DNA of 64,000 nucleotides, taken from the NCBI RefSeq assembly GCF_014648895.1, contig NZ_BMRZ01000002.1, positions 186,001 through 250,000 on the forward strand, read 5' to 3'. The notes under the pieces were generated by a model. That model was not told where the DNA came from and ran no database searches. It was given only the letters and a program-made list of their open reading frames with translations. The DNA is from Streptomyces tanashiensis. Its GTDB lineage: Bacteria > Actinomycetota > Actinomycetes > Streptomycetales > Streptomycetaceae. This document shows positions 8,706 to 17,093 of this stretch, one piece after another (within the stretch, counting starts at the first letter, position 1; each line of letters begins with the position of its first letter). Made by a program: the position numbers and the translations under genes.

Positions 8706-9368
8706 ATGACGATCAACCGTCCGGGACTGCCGGAGGACCTTCCACCCGCCGAGCGACTGTGGGCCCGCTGGGCCCTGGTCGCCGCACTCGGGGCGACCAC
8801 CGCGGACGAACGCCGGCCCAGCGCGCACCGCAACGGTCGCTGGATCGACGACGACGGGCTCCACTGGGACGACGCCGGCTGCACCTGGTGGGTGATGTCC
8901 AGCATGGGCGAAGGCCGTTACGTGCTGTACGGCGAGGACGAGTCGAGCGAAGTGAAGTGGCACGAGCCGCCGGTCGACATGCTCGCGGGTGGCCCGGCGT
9001 GGCTGCCGTGGGACGAGCTGCGCGACCGGCTGTCCGGCAACGAGCTCGGCTGCGTCTACTGGTACGAGAACGGGATCTGGGCCCGCGCGCCGTACCCGGA
9101 CACTCTCGAAGACGACGGCCTGGACTGCGGAATGAGCGCGCTGGCCGACCGCGCGGAGGCGGTGGAGCTGCTGGCCCGGCGCATCGCGCCGGCGGACGGT
9201 GAGCCCGGCGCCGACGCAGTCCTCGCCCAGGCGGAGGCCGGCCGACTCCGGGACGTGGACACGCTGCTGGCGCGCGTACGCGACCCCGACGGCGACGGGC
9301 CGGACCCGGCCGCCGTGGCCCGCGCCCTCGCCCGCGGCGGCCTGGTGGGCGACGGCGCCACCGGCTGA
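8706..9368 (+). CDS. Protein of unknown function, Trp-rich
   Basis: A 220-aa soluble acidic protein (MTINRPGLPEDLPPAERLWA) with many Trp and Tyr (GCTWWVMSSMGEGRYVLYGE; CVYWYENGIWARAPYP), which suggests a folded ligand-binding or SMI1/KNR4-like domain. I do not recognise the family. ATG 8706 and GTG 8697 are both possible starts; neither has a strong ribosome site. A 7-bp hairpin (9386-9420) follows the stop. Confidence 0.65.
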   Translation: MTINRPGLPEDLPPAERLWARWALVAALGATTADERRPSAHRNGRWIDDDGLHWDDAGCTWWVMSSMGEGRYVLYGEDESSEVKWHEPPVDMLAGGPAWLPWDELRDRLSGNELGCVYWYENGIWARAPYPDTLEDDGLDCGMSALADRAEAVELLARRIAPADGEPGADAVLAQAEAGRLRDVDTLLARVRDPDGDGPDPAAVARALARGGLVGDGATG

Positions 9369-9385
9369 CGGAGAACGTCCGTCGG

Positions 9386-9420
9386 CACCGCCGGGGTCCG
9401 GGCGGCGGTGAGCCCTCGCC
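9386..9420 (+). terminator. Hairpin after the gene ending at 9368
   Basis: CACCGCC (9386-9392) pairs with GGCGGTG (9414-9420), starting 18 nt after the stop codon. There is no U-tract, as is usual for high-GC actinomycete terminators. Confidence 0.4.
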
Positions 9421-9505
9421 CGGTCCACCGGGCGGGAGACTCGGGTGTGCCCGGGACCGGGCGGGTCTGGCGTGGCGGTTTTGTACGTCGTGAAGGAGGG
9501 GTGCG

Positions 9506-10279
9506 GTGCTGGTCATGCCCGGTCGGCGGACGTCGACGATGGAACTGTTGGCCGGTGAGGCGACGGGGCGCGGGATGGCGGTCCTGGCGGCGGAGGAGAT
9601 CCGTGGGGAGGCGGGACCGGCGTACTGGTACGGCGGTCCGGTGGCGGGGGCGCGGTTGGCCGGACGGCTCGGGTTCGCGCTGCTCGAACCGGCGGATGAC
9701 TGGCTCGCCCGGCTGCCGGAGGAGTTCACCGGGCGAGAGGTCCGTGCGGCGACTCTCGCGGACGCGTGGGCGGTCGAGCGGCCGACGTTCGTCAAGCCGC
9801 CGCGGGACAAGTCCTTCCCTGCGGACGTCTACGCCGATGGTTCCCGGTTGCCCTCCGATCTGGCCCCGGCGACGCCGGTGCTGCTCTCCGAGGTGGTGAC
9901 GTTCGCTGCCGAGTACCGACTGTTCCTGCTGGACGGGCGGATCGCCACGGGCAGTCGGTACGCGGTGTTCGGTCGGCTGGACCCCCGCCCGCTCGACAGG
10001 GGCGGGGCGGTCGCCGGGGAGATCGCCGAGTTCGTCGACCGCCTGGTCGCCGGGGCCGGGCCCGCCCTGCCGAGCGCCGTCGTCGTGGACGTCGGACAGC
10101 TGCTCGACCCGTACCGTCCGGGCCACCGGTGGGCCGTGGTCGAGGCCAACATGGCGTGGTTCTCCCATGCGTACGCCGCCGACCCGGCGCGCGTGCTGGA
10201 CGTGGTGCTGCGGGCGGCGGGGCCGCGCGAGCAGGTGCAGCCGGGGGATCTGCCCTTCGTGCGGCACTGCGCCCCCTGA
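9506..10279 (+). CDS. ATP-grasp domain protein (DUF4343/R2K-like)
   Basis: A 257-aa protein starting at GTG 9506 with GAAGGAGG directly upstream. Conserved points are RPTFVKPPRDKSF (ATP-binding Lys in the small lobe), LSEVVTFAAEYRLFLLDGRI (adenine pocket and Arg) and WAVVEANMAWFSHAYA (the Glu-x-Asn metal-binding pair). Spacing and length match the small DUF4343/R2K clade of ATP-grasp enzymes, which are predicted peptide or amine ligases of unknown substrate. It stands alone on its strand, so the context gives no partner. Confidence 0.75.
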   Translation: MLVMPGRRTSTMELLAGEATGRGMAVLAAEEIRGEAGPAYWYGGPVAGARLAGRLGFALLEPADDWLARLPEEFTGREVRAATLADAWAVERPTFVKPPRDKSFPADVYADGSRLPSDLAPATPVLLSEVVTFAAEYRLFLLDGRIATGSRYAVFGRLDPRPLDRGGAVAGEIAEFVDRLVAGAGPALPSAVVVDVGQLLDPYRPGHRWAVVEANMAWFSHAYAADPARVLDVVLRAAGPREQVQPGDLPFVRHCAP

Positions 10280-10326
10280 AGGGCCCTCGGGGAAGGCGGG
10301 CGGAGAGCTCCTGGAGTCTGGTGGGT

Positions 10327-10551
10327 TCAGGAGTTGACGGCGTGTTCGGTGAACTGGCGGCAGGCACGGAACCCCAGGCGGCGGTGGTCGGGCTCGCCGT
10401 CGGCCGACGCCTGCAGGACCGCGATGCGGTGGTCTCGGGCGCGGGCCGTGCGGAGTGCCGCGAGCATGATGGCGCCGCCGTAGCCGCGTCGGCGATGAGC
10501 GGCCAGTGACTGCGGGGCGACCTGGGACCACCGCCCCCTGCACAGGTTCAT
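10327..10551 (-). pseudogene. Truncated GNAT acetyltransferase remnant
   Basis: Seventy-four codons that hold only the second half of a GNAT domain: [20 protein letters not shown] (acetyl-CoA motif A) and the ending [20 protein letters not shown]. The first half is missing, and the frame begins where the neighbouring gene (10548-11099) ends. A 74-aa GNAT lacks the N-terminal beta-sheet and should not fold normally, so a decayed copy is more likely than a working gene. Confidence 0.55.
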
Positions 10552-11099
10552 TCCTCGGAGGCGGCCAGCACCTCGTTGGCGCAGACGGCGAAGGCGTCGC
10601 AGGACCGTTCCACTGCCTCACCCCGGGCCAGCATGTCGGCCCTGTCGGCGGCGAAGAAGATCTCCCGTGTCCTCACCTGAATCTCGGCGGCCCGCTGGGC
10701 AAGCCGCTGTGCGGGAAGACCGACCGCGACGAGGCGGAGCCTGAAGACGCTGCTCCGGAGTGCGACGTAGAGCCTGTACGACTCCGCTCGGGCGTTCAGA
10801 GCCGCCTCGGACTCCGGTGCCGTGTGCTGGCTTGTCCAGCGGTCGTACTGTGCTCGCCTGTAGTCCTCCGCCAGGGCGATGAAGTCGGCACAGGCATCGA
10901 GCAGCCGCTGATGACTGCGCTCCCGGTCGGATCTGGCCGCGGACCTGGCCGCGATCTTCTCCTGGTACCGGTGGGCGACGACGGCACCCAGCAGCGTTCC
11001 CAGAACGGCGATGGCGGCCGCGACAATCCCTGACACAGCGACCAGGGCATCATCCGGGTACGGGTCGCCGGTAGGGCGCGAATCGGCCACAGCTTGCAC
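10548..11099 (-). CDS. Membrane-anchored coiled-coil protein of unknown function
   Basis: A 183-aa protein. I chose GTG 11099 because GGGAGG lies about 6 nt upstream; the frame is open to 11249, but that part is coded by a 9-bp microsatellite and gives an AAF repeat, probably non-coding. A membrane helix ([20 protein letters not shown]) is followed by a long charged helical region rich in Arg, Glu and Ala ([20 protein letters not shown]) that is likely cytoplasmic. Such proteins are common in Streptomyces; the function is unknown. Confidence 0.6.
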   Translation of the reverse strand: MQAVADSRPTGDPYPDDALVAVSGIVAAAIAVLGTLLGAVVAHRYQEKIAARSAARSDRERSHQRLLDACADFIALAEDYRRAQYDRWTSQHTAPESEAALNARAESYRLYVALRSSVFRLRLVAVGLPAQRLAQRAAEIQVRTREIFFAADRADMLARGEAVERSCDAFAVCANEVLAASEE

Positions 11100-11149
11100 C
11101 CGCACCTCCCTGCTCCACGACGACCGCGAATCCGAGGCGGCCCGACAGA

Positions 11150-11192
<43 letters not shown>

Positions 11193-11257
11193 CAGGGCCT
11201 CTCCCCCGCCGAACCGATCACGCGTCACGCCCGCCGTTCCTCGCCGCATGACGCCGC

Positions 11258-12106
11258 TCAGTACGAGTGGTCCACCGTGACGTCGGCCGACAGGCGCAGC
11301 GCGGCTTCGGCGGGCGCCCCGCGCAGCCCCAGCAGGGTGAGGGTGAGGGCGTCGATCACGGTCAGGTGGGCCAGCCGGCTCGCGACGGTCTCGAGGCCGA
11401 AGACCAGGTCCTGCCCGCCCGCGACCAGCGTGCAGCCGCTGGATTCGCTGAGCGGCGAGCGGGCGTAGCTGGTGAGGGCGACGACCTGGGCCCCGGCCTG
11501 CCGTGCGCCTCGGGCGGCGTCGACCGTGCTGCGTGTCGCGCCCGTATGGCTGATGGCCAGGCAGACGTCTGCGGATGTCAGTTGCGAGGCGGCCAGCTGA
11601 GCCGTCAGCGGGTCGGCCGGCGCGTCGACCGCGCAGCCCAGGGCGCGCAGTCGGTAGGCGGTGTCCAGAGCGACCGCGCCGGACAGGCCCGCGCCCACCA
11701 CCAGCACCCGGGGGGCCGCGTCGAGCAGTTCAGCGGCCGTACGCAGCAGCTCGGGGGTCACCGTCACGGCCACCCCGTCCAGCGCCTCCCTGGCAGCGCG
11801 AATCGTGTCGGCCAGCGCGCGGGCGGCCGGGTCCTGATCCTGGGAGGGCTCCTGAGCCGGCGCCTGTCGCGCGGCGGCGATCTTGAGCTCCTGATAGCCC
11901 CGGAAGCCAAGTCGCTGGCAGGCCCGTACGACGGAGGACGGCGCCGTGCCGGCGAGCGCCGCGACATCGCTGACGCTGAGGTGCACCAGCTCCGCGCCCT
12001 TGTCCAGTACGACCTGTGCCACCCGCGCCTCGGTGTCACGCAGCTCGGACAGGTGGGCCCTGATGTGGGCGGCGAGCCCGCCCCCCACTGTGGAATGAAT
12101 TTCCAT
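11258..12106 (-). CDS. MurR/RpiR family transcriptional regulator
   Basis: A 282-aa regulator. The N-terminal RpiR helix-turn-helix (LSVSDVAALAGTAPSSVVRA, then QRLGFRGYQELK, residues about 43-75) is followed by a SIS sugar-phosphate-binding domain (VLVVGAGLSGAVALDTAYRL; VCLAISHTGATRSTVDAARG). RpiR proteins sense phosphosugars or related ligands. ATG 12106 has no ribosome site, but TAGACT ends exactly 6 nt before it, which suggests a leaderless transcript. Two matching palindromes cover the start and the promoter spacer, so autoregulation and control of the divergent exporter are likely. Confidence 0.85.
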   Translation of the reverse strand: MEIHSTVGGGLAAHIRAHLSELRDTEARVAQVVLDKGAELVHLSVSDVAALAGTAPSSVVRACQRLGFRGYQELKIAAARQAPAQEPSQDQDPAARALADTIRAAREALDGVAVTVTPELLRTAAELLDAAPRVLVVGAGLSGAVALDTAYRLRALGCAVDAPADPLTAQLAASQLTSADVCLAISHTGATRSTVDAARGARQAGAQVVALTSYARSPLSESSGCTLVAGGQDLVFGLETVASRLAHLTVIDALTLTLLGLRGAPAEAALRLSADVTVDHSY

Positions 12107-12135
12107 GCGGATAGTCTACCAAGGAACCAGATTCC
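12091..12135. promoter_or_regulatory. Twin palindromic operator between rpiR-type gene and EamA exporter
   Basis: Two copies of GGAA-N5-TTCCA: TGGAA-TGAAT-TTCCA at 12091-12105 and GGAA-CCAGA-TTCC at 12123-12135. Their centres are 31 bp apart, about three helical turns, so two dimers could bind the same face. The first overlaps the regulator start codon; the second lies between its -10 (TAGACT, 12113-12118 on the minus strand) and the likely -35. Confidence 0.6.
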
Positions 12136-12158
12136 ATCGCCCAGCAGTGGGAGCGACC

Positions 12159-13037
12159 GTGCCCGCACACCTGACATCCCTGACGGGCACGGCCGCCGTG
12201 CCCGCCGTCGTCCTCGCCTCGGCGGTGCTGCACGCCGTCTGGAACGGCCTCACGCACGGCCTGCGCGACAAACTGGCCGGCTTCACGCTCATCAGCCTGG
12301 CCTCCAGCGCGTGCGGAGCGGTCCTCGTCTGCCTCGCCCCCCTGCCCGAACCGGCGGCCTGGCCGTACATCGCCGCCTCCGCCGCCCTTCAGGTCGCGTA
12401 CCAGCTCCTGCTCCTCCGCGCCTACCAGCTCGGCGACTTCGGCCAGATGTACCCCACCGCCCGGGGCACCTCACCCGTCGTGGTGGCCCTGGTCTCCACG
12501 ACCCTCCTCGGCCACTCGCTGCCCGCGGGCCAGGCCCTCGGCATCGCGGTGGTCGCCTGCGGCCTGGCCGGCCTGGCCTTCGCCGACGGAATCCCCGGCT
12601 GGGCCCAACTTCCCGCGCTGGCCGCCGCGCTCGGCACCGGCGTGATGATCGCCTCGTACACGCTCGTCGACGGCAGTGGCGTCCGCGTCTCGGGCAGCGT
12701 CTTCGGCTACATCGCCTGGCTCTTCCTCTGCCAGGGTCTCGTCCTGCCCCTGGTCGCCTGGGCCCGCCGGGGCCCCGCCCTCCTCACCGCGCTGCGCCCC
12801 TTCTACGGTCGCGGCCTGGCCGGCGGCGTGCTCTCCCTCCTCGCGTACGGGCTCGTCGTATGGGCCCAGTCCCGCGGTGACCTCTCCACGATCGCCGCCC
12901 TGCGGGAGACCAGCATCGTCTTCGGCGCCCTGATCGGCGCCATCGTCTTCCGCGAACGCCTCGGCCACCGCCGTATCGCCGCCAGCATCGCCGTCCTGGC
13001 GGGCATAGCGGTGCTCCAGCTCACGAGCGCCTCCTGA
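12159..13037 (+). CDS. EamA/DMT family transporter
   Basis: A 292-aa integral membrane protein with about ten hydrophobic segments and the two EamA halves (first ending LAGLAFADGI, second ending SIAVLAGIAVLQLTSAS). The motif LRETSIVFGALIGAIVFRER is typical of the DMT superfamily. It probably exports a small metabolite. GTG 12159 is chosen because GGGAG precedes it by 5 nt; the frame is open to 12105, but that would cross the operator. Its partner regulator is the divergent RpiR gene. Confidence 0.85.
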   Translation: MPAHLTSLTGTAAVPAVVLASAVLHAVWNGLTHGLRDKLAGFTLISLASSACGAVLVCLAPLPEPAAWPYIAASAALQVAYQLLLLRAYQLGDFGQMYPTARGTSPVVVALVSTTLLGHSLPAGQALGIAVVACGLAGLAFADGIPGWAQLPALAAALGTGVMIASYTLVDGSGVRVSGSVFGYIAWLFLCQGLVLPLVAWARRGPALLTALRPFYGRGLAGGVLSLLAYGLVVWAQSRGDLSTIAALRETSIVFGALIGAIVFRERLGHRRIAASIAVLAGIAVLQLTSAS

Positions 13038-13260
13038 GCGCAGCACAGGGCCGCCCGCTCACCCCTCCCACCCCCGGCCTCCCGCCGGCTCCCCTGTCCG
13101 GAAGTCCGGCTCGCGTCGCAGCGCCCCGCGACACGTCGCGGCTCCCTCGACTCCTGTGGTTCACCCGGCCGCTACCAGGGCACCTCCGTTGCAACACCCG
13201 GGATCCTCGCGCACCCCCTACTTTTCGAATCGCTCCCGTTCCCGGAACGAAAGGTTTGGC

Positions 13261-14664
13261 ATGCCCATACCAAAGGCCCTCACGGCGGCCCTCGCCGCCG
13301 GCGCGGCAGCGGCCACCGTCGCCACCGCCCTGACCGTGCTCGCCCCCACCGCGTCCGCTGCGGGCACCACCTTCGTCGCGACGGCGGACACCTACGTCGA
13401 CGCCCAGAACAGCACCACCAACTACGGCACCGCCCAGCAGCTCGGTGTCGACAACAGCCCCGTCAAGCAGATGCTGCTGCGCTTCCAGGTCTCCGGGCTG
13501 TCGCAGCCCGCGACGCGCGCGATCCTCCGGATCCATGTCGACGACGTCGCCGGAGCGGAGACCGGCAACGGCGGCACGTTCCGCGCGATGTCCAACACCA
13601 CGTGGGCCGAGACATCCGTCACCTACGCCAACAAGCCCGCCATCGACGGGTCCACGCTCGGCACCCTCGGCGCGGTCGCCCGCAACACCTGGTACGAGGT
13701 GGACGTCACCTCGTACGTGAAGGGCAACGGCACCTTCTCCATCGGCGTCACCTCGTCCAGCAGCGACGGCGCCGACTACGACTCGCGCGAGACCGGCGCC
13801 ACCGCCCCGCAACTGGTCGTCGAGACGGGCAGCACGCCGACGCCGACCCCCTCGACCTCCACCTCGACCCCGCCGTCCGGGGATCCGGTCCTCGTGGGCG
13901 CGGGCGACATCGCCACGTCGGGCTCCGGGGACAGCGCCACCGCCAATCTCCTCGACAACATCCCCGGCACGGTCTTCACCCTCGGCGACAACGCCTACCC
14001 CAACGGCACCGCGTCCGACTTCTCCACGTACTACGAGCCGACCTGGGGCCGGCACAAGGCACGGACCAAGCCCGCACCCGGCAACCACGACTATCTGACC
14101 TCCGGCGCCTCCGCCTACTACAGCTACTTCGGAGCCAACGCGGGACCGTCCAACCGGGGCTACTACTCCTACGACCTCGGTGACTGGCACGTGGTCTCCC
14201 TCAACTCGGAGATCTCCATGGCGGCCGGCTCGGCGCAGGAACAGTGGCTGCGTGCCGACCTCGCCGCCAGCGGCAAGCAGTGCACGGTGGCCTACTGGCA
14301 CAAGCCGCGCTGGACGTCGAGCTCCAGCCACGGCCCCGCCACGGCGACCGGTCCGCTGGTCCAGGCGCTCTACGACTACAACGCCGAGGTCATCCTGACC
14401 GGGCACAACCACCAGTACGAGCGCTTCGCCCCGCAGAACCCGAGCGGACAGCTCGACACCGCGCGCGGCCTGCGGCAGTTCGTCGCCGGCATGGGCGGTG
14501 CCGACAGCTACGGCTTCGGCACCATCCAGCCCAACAGCGAGGCCCGGAACAACAACACCTTCGGCGTCCTCAAGCTGACCCTGCACGCCGGCAGCTACGA
14601 CTGGCAGTTCGTCCCCGAGGCGGGCAAGTCGTACAACGACAGCGGCACCGGTACCTGCCACTGA
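13261..14664 (+). CDS. Secreted metallophosphoesterase with an N-terminal DNRLRE/CBM96-like domain
   Basis: A 467-aa exported protein. A signal peptide (ALAAGAAAATVATALTVLAP, cleavage near TASA) precedes a beta-sandwich of about 155 residues (ATADTYVDAQNSTTNYGTAQ; LLRFQVSGL; WYEVDVTSYV) of the DNRLRE/CBM96 type. A Pro/Ser/Thr linker follows, then a calcineurin-like phosphoesterase with all metal motifs: GAGDIATS, LGDNAYPNGT, GNHDY and LTGHNHQYERF. It is likely to hydrolyse phosphate esters outside the cell; the exact substrate is not evident. ATG 13261 has GAAAGG upstream. A strong hairpin at 14680-14713 ends the transcript. Confidence 0.9.
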   Translation: MPIPKALTAALAAGAAAATVATALTVLAPTASAAGTTFVATADTYVDAQNSTTNYGTAQQLGVDNSPVKQMLLRFQVSGLSQPATRAILRIHVDDVAGAETGNGGTFRAMSNTTWAETSVTYANKPAIDGSTLGTLGAVARNTWYEVDVTSYVKGNGTFSIGVTSSSSDGADYDSRETGATAPQLVVETGSTPTPTPSTSTSTPPSGDPVLVGAGDIATSGSGDSATANLLDNIPGTVFTLGDNAYPNGTASDFSTYYEPTWGRHKARTKPAPGNHDYLTSGASAYYSYFGANAGPSNRGYYSYDLGDWHVVSLNSEISMAAGSAQEQWLRADLAASGKQCTVAYWHKPRWTSSSSHGPATATGPLVQALYDYNAEVILTGHNHQYERFAPQNPSGQLDTARGLRQFVAGMGGADSYGFGTIQPNSEARNNNTFGVLKLTLHAGSYDWQFVPEAGKSYNDSGTGTCH

Positions 14665-14679
14665 CCCCGCCCGGCCCGC

Positions 14680-14713
14680 CCGCCGGTCGATCCCCCACGG
14701 GGTCGGCCGGCGG
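14680..14713 (+). terminator. Stem-loop terminator after the phosphoesterase gene
   Basis: CCGCCGGTCG (14680-14689) pairs with CGGCCGGCGG (14704-14713), one G-U pair, and an inner CCCC/GGGG stem continues to a tight loop. It begins 16 nt after the stop codon. Confidence 0.6.
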
Positions 14714-14754
14714 CTCGGCGGGTCTCCATCAGCGCCCCGGAGGTCGCAACTCCC

Positions 14755-16032
14755 GTGTATCTCTCCACGATCGGCAGTCCCCTGCCCTCGTCCGACGGCA
14801 CCACAGGGCCCCAAGGGTCACGCCGCCGGTGGAAGTTCGTCGGAGGCAACGTCCTGGCCCTCGGCACCGTCAGCCTCATCACCGACATCTCCGCCGAGAT
14901 GGTCACCGCCGTGCTGCCTCTCTATCTGGTCGTGGGTCTGCAGCTCAGCCCGGCCGCCTACGGCGTCCTCGACGGGCTCAACACCGGCGCCACGGCTCTG
15001 CTCAGGGTGGTGGGTGGCTACGTCGCCGACCGGGTCGACCGTCGCAAGGCGGTCGCGGGAGCGGGTTACGGCCTCTCCGCCCTGGCCAAGCTGGGCCTGG
15101 TGGCGGTGGGGAACTCGGTGACGTCCATCGGGCTCGTCCTGGCCGCCGACCGGACCGGCAAGGGACTGCGCACCGCACCCCGCGACGCCCTCATCACCCT
15201 CTCCACCCCCGAGCACTCCCTGGGCCGGGCGTTCGGCGTGCACCGGGCGATGGACAGCTTCGGCGCGTTCACCGGTCCGCTCGTGGCTCTGGCCGTCCTC
15301 ACCGCCGCCGGCCAGTCCTTCGACGCCGTCTTCGTCACCAGCTTCTCCCTCGCGGCCCTGGGCGTGCTGGTCCTGCTGCTCTTCGTACGGGACCACCGAC
15401 AGCCCCGGCCACCCGCCGGCACCGTCTCCCCGCGCGCCGTGGCCATGCTGCTGCGCCAGGTACCGGTACGACGCCTGATCGGCGCGGCCTGCCTCCTGGG
15501 CCTCGCCACCGTCGGCGACGGCTTCGTCTACCTCCTGCTCCAGCGGCGCGAGTCCCTGTCCATCGGCTGGTTCCCCCTTCTCGCCGTCGGCACCAGCCTC
15601 TCCTACCTCCTGCTGGCGGCTCCGCTCGGCGCGCTGGCCGACAGAATCGGCCGCGTGCCCGTCCTGCTGGGCGGCTACGGCGTTCTTGCGCTGGTGTACG
15701 TGCTCCTCACCGGCCCCCTCGAAGGGCCGGCGCTCCTCGTCGTGGTCCTCTTCCTGTACGGGCTCTTCTACGCCGCCACCGAGGGGACCTTGATGGCGCT
15801 CGCGGGACCGGTCCTGCCGGAACGGCTGCGGACCACCGGCATCGCGCTGATCCAGAGCGGACAGGCCCTCGCCTACCTCGGTTCGTCGGTGCTCTTCGGT
15901 CTGGCCTGGCAGACATGGGGCACGAGGACGGCGAGCTTCGGAGCCTCGATCGCCGTGATCATCGCCGGCCTGGCCACCGCACTCCTCCTGACTGTCCGCC
16001 GCCCGGGAGAAAGGACCTCCTCCCCCTCATGA
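14755..16032 (+). CDS. MFS transporter
   Basis: A 425-aa major facilitator protein with about 12 membrane segments. It shows the loop 2-3 signature (GGYVADRVDRRKAVAGAGY) and the repeated one in the second half (GALADRIGRVPVLLGGYG). LITDISAEMVTAVLPLYLVV at the first helix is a pattern seen in fosmidomycin-resistance-like and related exporters, but the substrate is not predictable. The GTG start has GGAGG 11 nt upstream. Its stop overlaps the next start (ATGA), so the downstream TolB-like protein is translationally coupled. Confidence 0.85.
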   Translation: MYLSTIGSPLPSSDGTTGPQGSRRRWKFVGGNVLALGTVSLITDISAEMVTAVLPLYLVVGLQLSPAAYGVLDGLNTGATALLRVVGGYVADRVDRRKAVAGAGYGLSALAKLGLVAVGNSVTSIGLVLAADRTGKGLRTAPRDALITLSTPEHSLGRAFGVHRAMDSFGAFTGPLVALAVLTAAGQSFDAVFVTSFSLAALGVLVLLLFVRDHRQPRPPAGTVSPRAVAMLLRQVPVRRLIGAACLLGLATVGDGFVYLLLQRRESLSIGWFPLLAVGTSLSYLLLAAPLGALADRIGRVPVLLGGYGVLALVYVLLTGPLEGPALLVVVLFLYGLFYAATEGTLMALAGPVLPERLRTTGIALIQSGQALAYLGSSVLFGLAWQTWGTRTASFGASIAVIIAGLATALLLTVRRPGERTSSPS

Positions 16033-17042
16033 AGACCCCCACCCAGCGCACGAAGATCCTCATCACGGCGGTGGTCGCAGCCCTCCTGGCCGCCCTCGCG
16101 GCCACCACCATCGTCAACGCCCGCCGCGACGCACGGGCCGACACCACCGCCTCCGCCGCGGCTCCGGCCGGCGCCGACGCCGCCCCGTCCGCGGTCGGCC
16201 CGCCAGGCGGCCGACTCCGGGTCCTGAGCAACGGACTCCTCTCCACCGTCCCGCTCGCCGACCCCCACGGACCTCGTACCGTCACCACCCGACGTTGCGA
16301 CCGCTCGTACACCGCCGGTGGCACCACCGCCTGCCTGACTCCGGCGACAGCCCTCGCCGGCCCCAGACTGCTGGTCCTCTCCGAAGATCAGCGCATCCGT
16401 CGCACCGTCCCCCTGACCGGTCTGCCCAACCGCACCCGCGTCAGCGCCGACGGACGCATGGTGGCCTGGACACTGTTCGTGGGCGGCGACTCCTACGCCG
16501 GTGGTGGTTTCTCCACGCGAACCGGCATCCTCGACACGCGCACCGGCCGGCTCACCGGCTCCCTCGAGGAATTCACCGTCTACCGGCAGGGCCGCCGCTA
16601 CCAGGCCGCCGACATCAACGTCTGGGGCGTCACCTTCGCCGACGACAACCGCTTCTACGCCACCGTCTCCAGCGCCGGCACCCGCTCCCTCGCCGTGGGG
16701 GACCTCACGGCGCGCACCCTGCGCACCCTGGCCGACAACGTGGAGTGCCCCTCCCTCTCCCCCGACCACACCCGCATCGCCTTCAAGCAGGCCGTCGACG
16801 CAGACCCCACCAAGGGCTGGCGCCTCACGGTCCTCGACCTCGCCACCCTGCGCCGCACCGAACTCGCGGAGAGCCGCAGCGTCGACGACCAGGCAGCCTG
16901 GCTCGACGACGACAGCGTCGCGTACGCCCTCCAGCGCGACGACGGAACCAACGACATCTGGACCCTCCCGGCCGACGGCACAGGCACTCCCCGCGTCCTC
17001 GTACCGGGAGCCAACTCCCCCGCGGTCCTCCCGAAGGCCTGA
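16029..17042 (+). CDS. TolB-like beta-propeller protein with N-terminal membrane anchor
   Basis: A 337-aa protein whose ATG overlaps the MFS stop by 4 nt. It has one N-terminal hydrophobic segment (ILITAVVAALLAALAATTIV), an Ala/Pro-rich spacer, and WD40/PD40-type blades (VSADGRMVAWTLFVGGD; SLSPDHTRIAFKQAVD; AAWLDDDSVAYALQRDDGTN; DIWTLPADGTGTPRVL) as in TolB propellers. It is probably anchored on the outer face of the membrane. Coupling to the transporter suggests a shared job, perhaps sensing or assisting transport, but this is inference. Confidence 0.75.
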   Translation: MKTPTQRTKILITAVVAALLAALAATTIVNARRDARADTTASAAAPAGADAAPSAVGPPGGRLRVLSNGLLSTVPLADPHGPRTVTTRRCDRSYTAGGTTACLTPATALAGPRLLVLSEDQRIRRTVPLTGLPNRTRVSADGRMVAWTLFVGGDSYAGGGFSTRTGILDTRTGRLTGSLEEFTVYRQGRRYQAADINVWGVTFADDNRFYATVSSAGTRSLAVGDLTARTLRTLADNVECPSLSPDHTRIAFKQAVDADPTKGWRLTVLDLATLRRTELAESRSVDDQAAWLDDDSVAYALQRDDGTNDIWTLPADGTGTPRVLVPGANSPAVLPKA

Positions 17043-17047
17043 GACCA

Positions 17048-17082
17048 CGCGGCCGCCCGTTCTGGTCCGCCGGGCGGCCGCG
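17048..17082. terminator. Bidirectional terminator between convergent genes
   Basis: CGCGGCCGCCCG (17048-17059) pairs perfectly with CGGGCGGCCGCG (17071-17082), a 12-bp stem with an 11-nt loop. It sits between the TolB-like gene (stop 17042, plus) and the permease gene (stop 17094, minus), so it can serve both. Confidence 0.8.
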
Positions 17083-17093
17083 GGGCCGGGGCC

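Noticed and set aside
17048-17082. GC-rich hairpin as a repressor site
   Set aside because: Placed between two convergent stops with a long perfect stem, it is better explained as a shared terminator.
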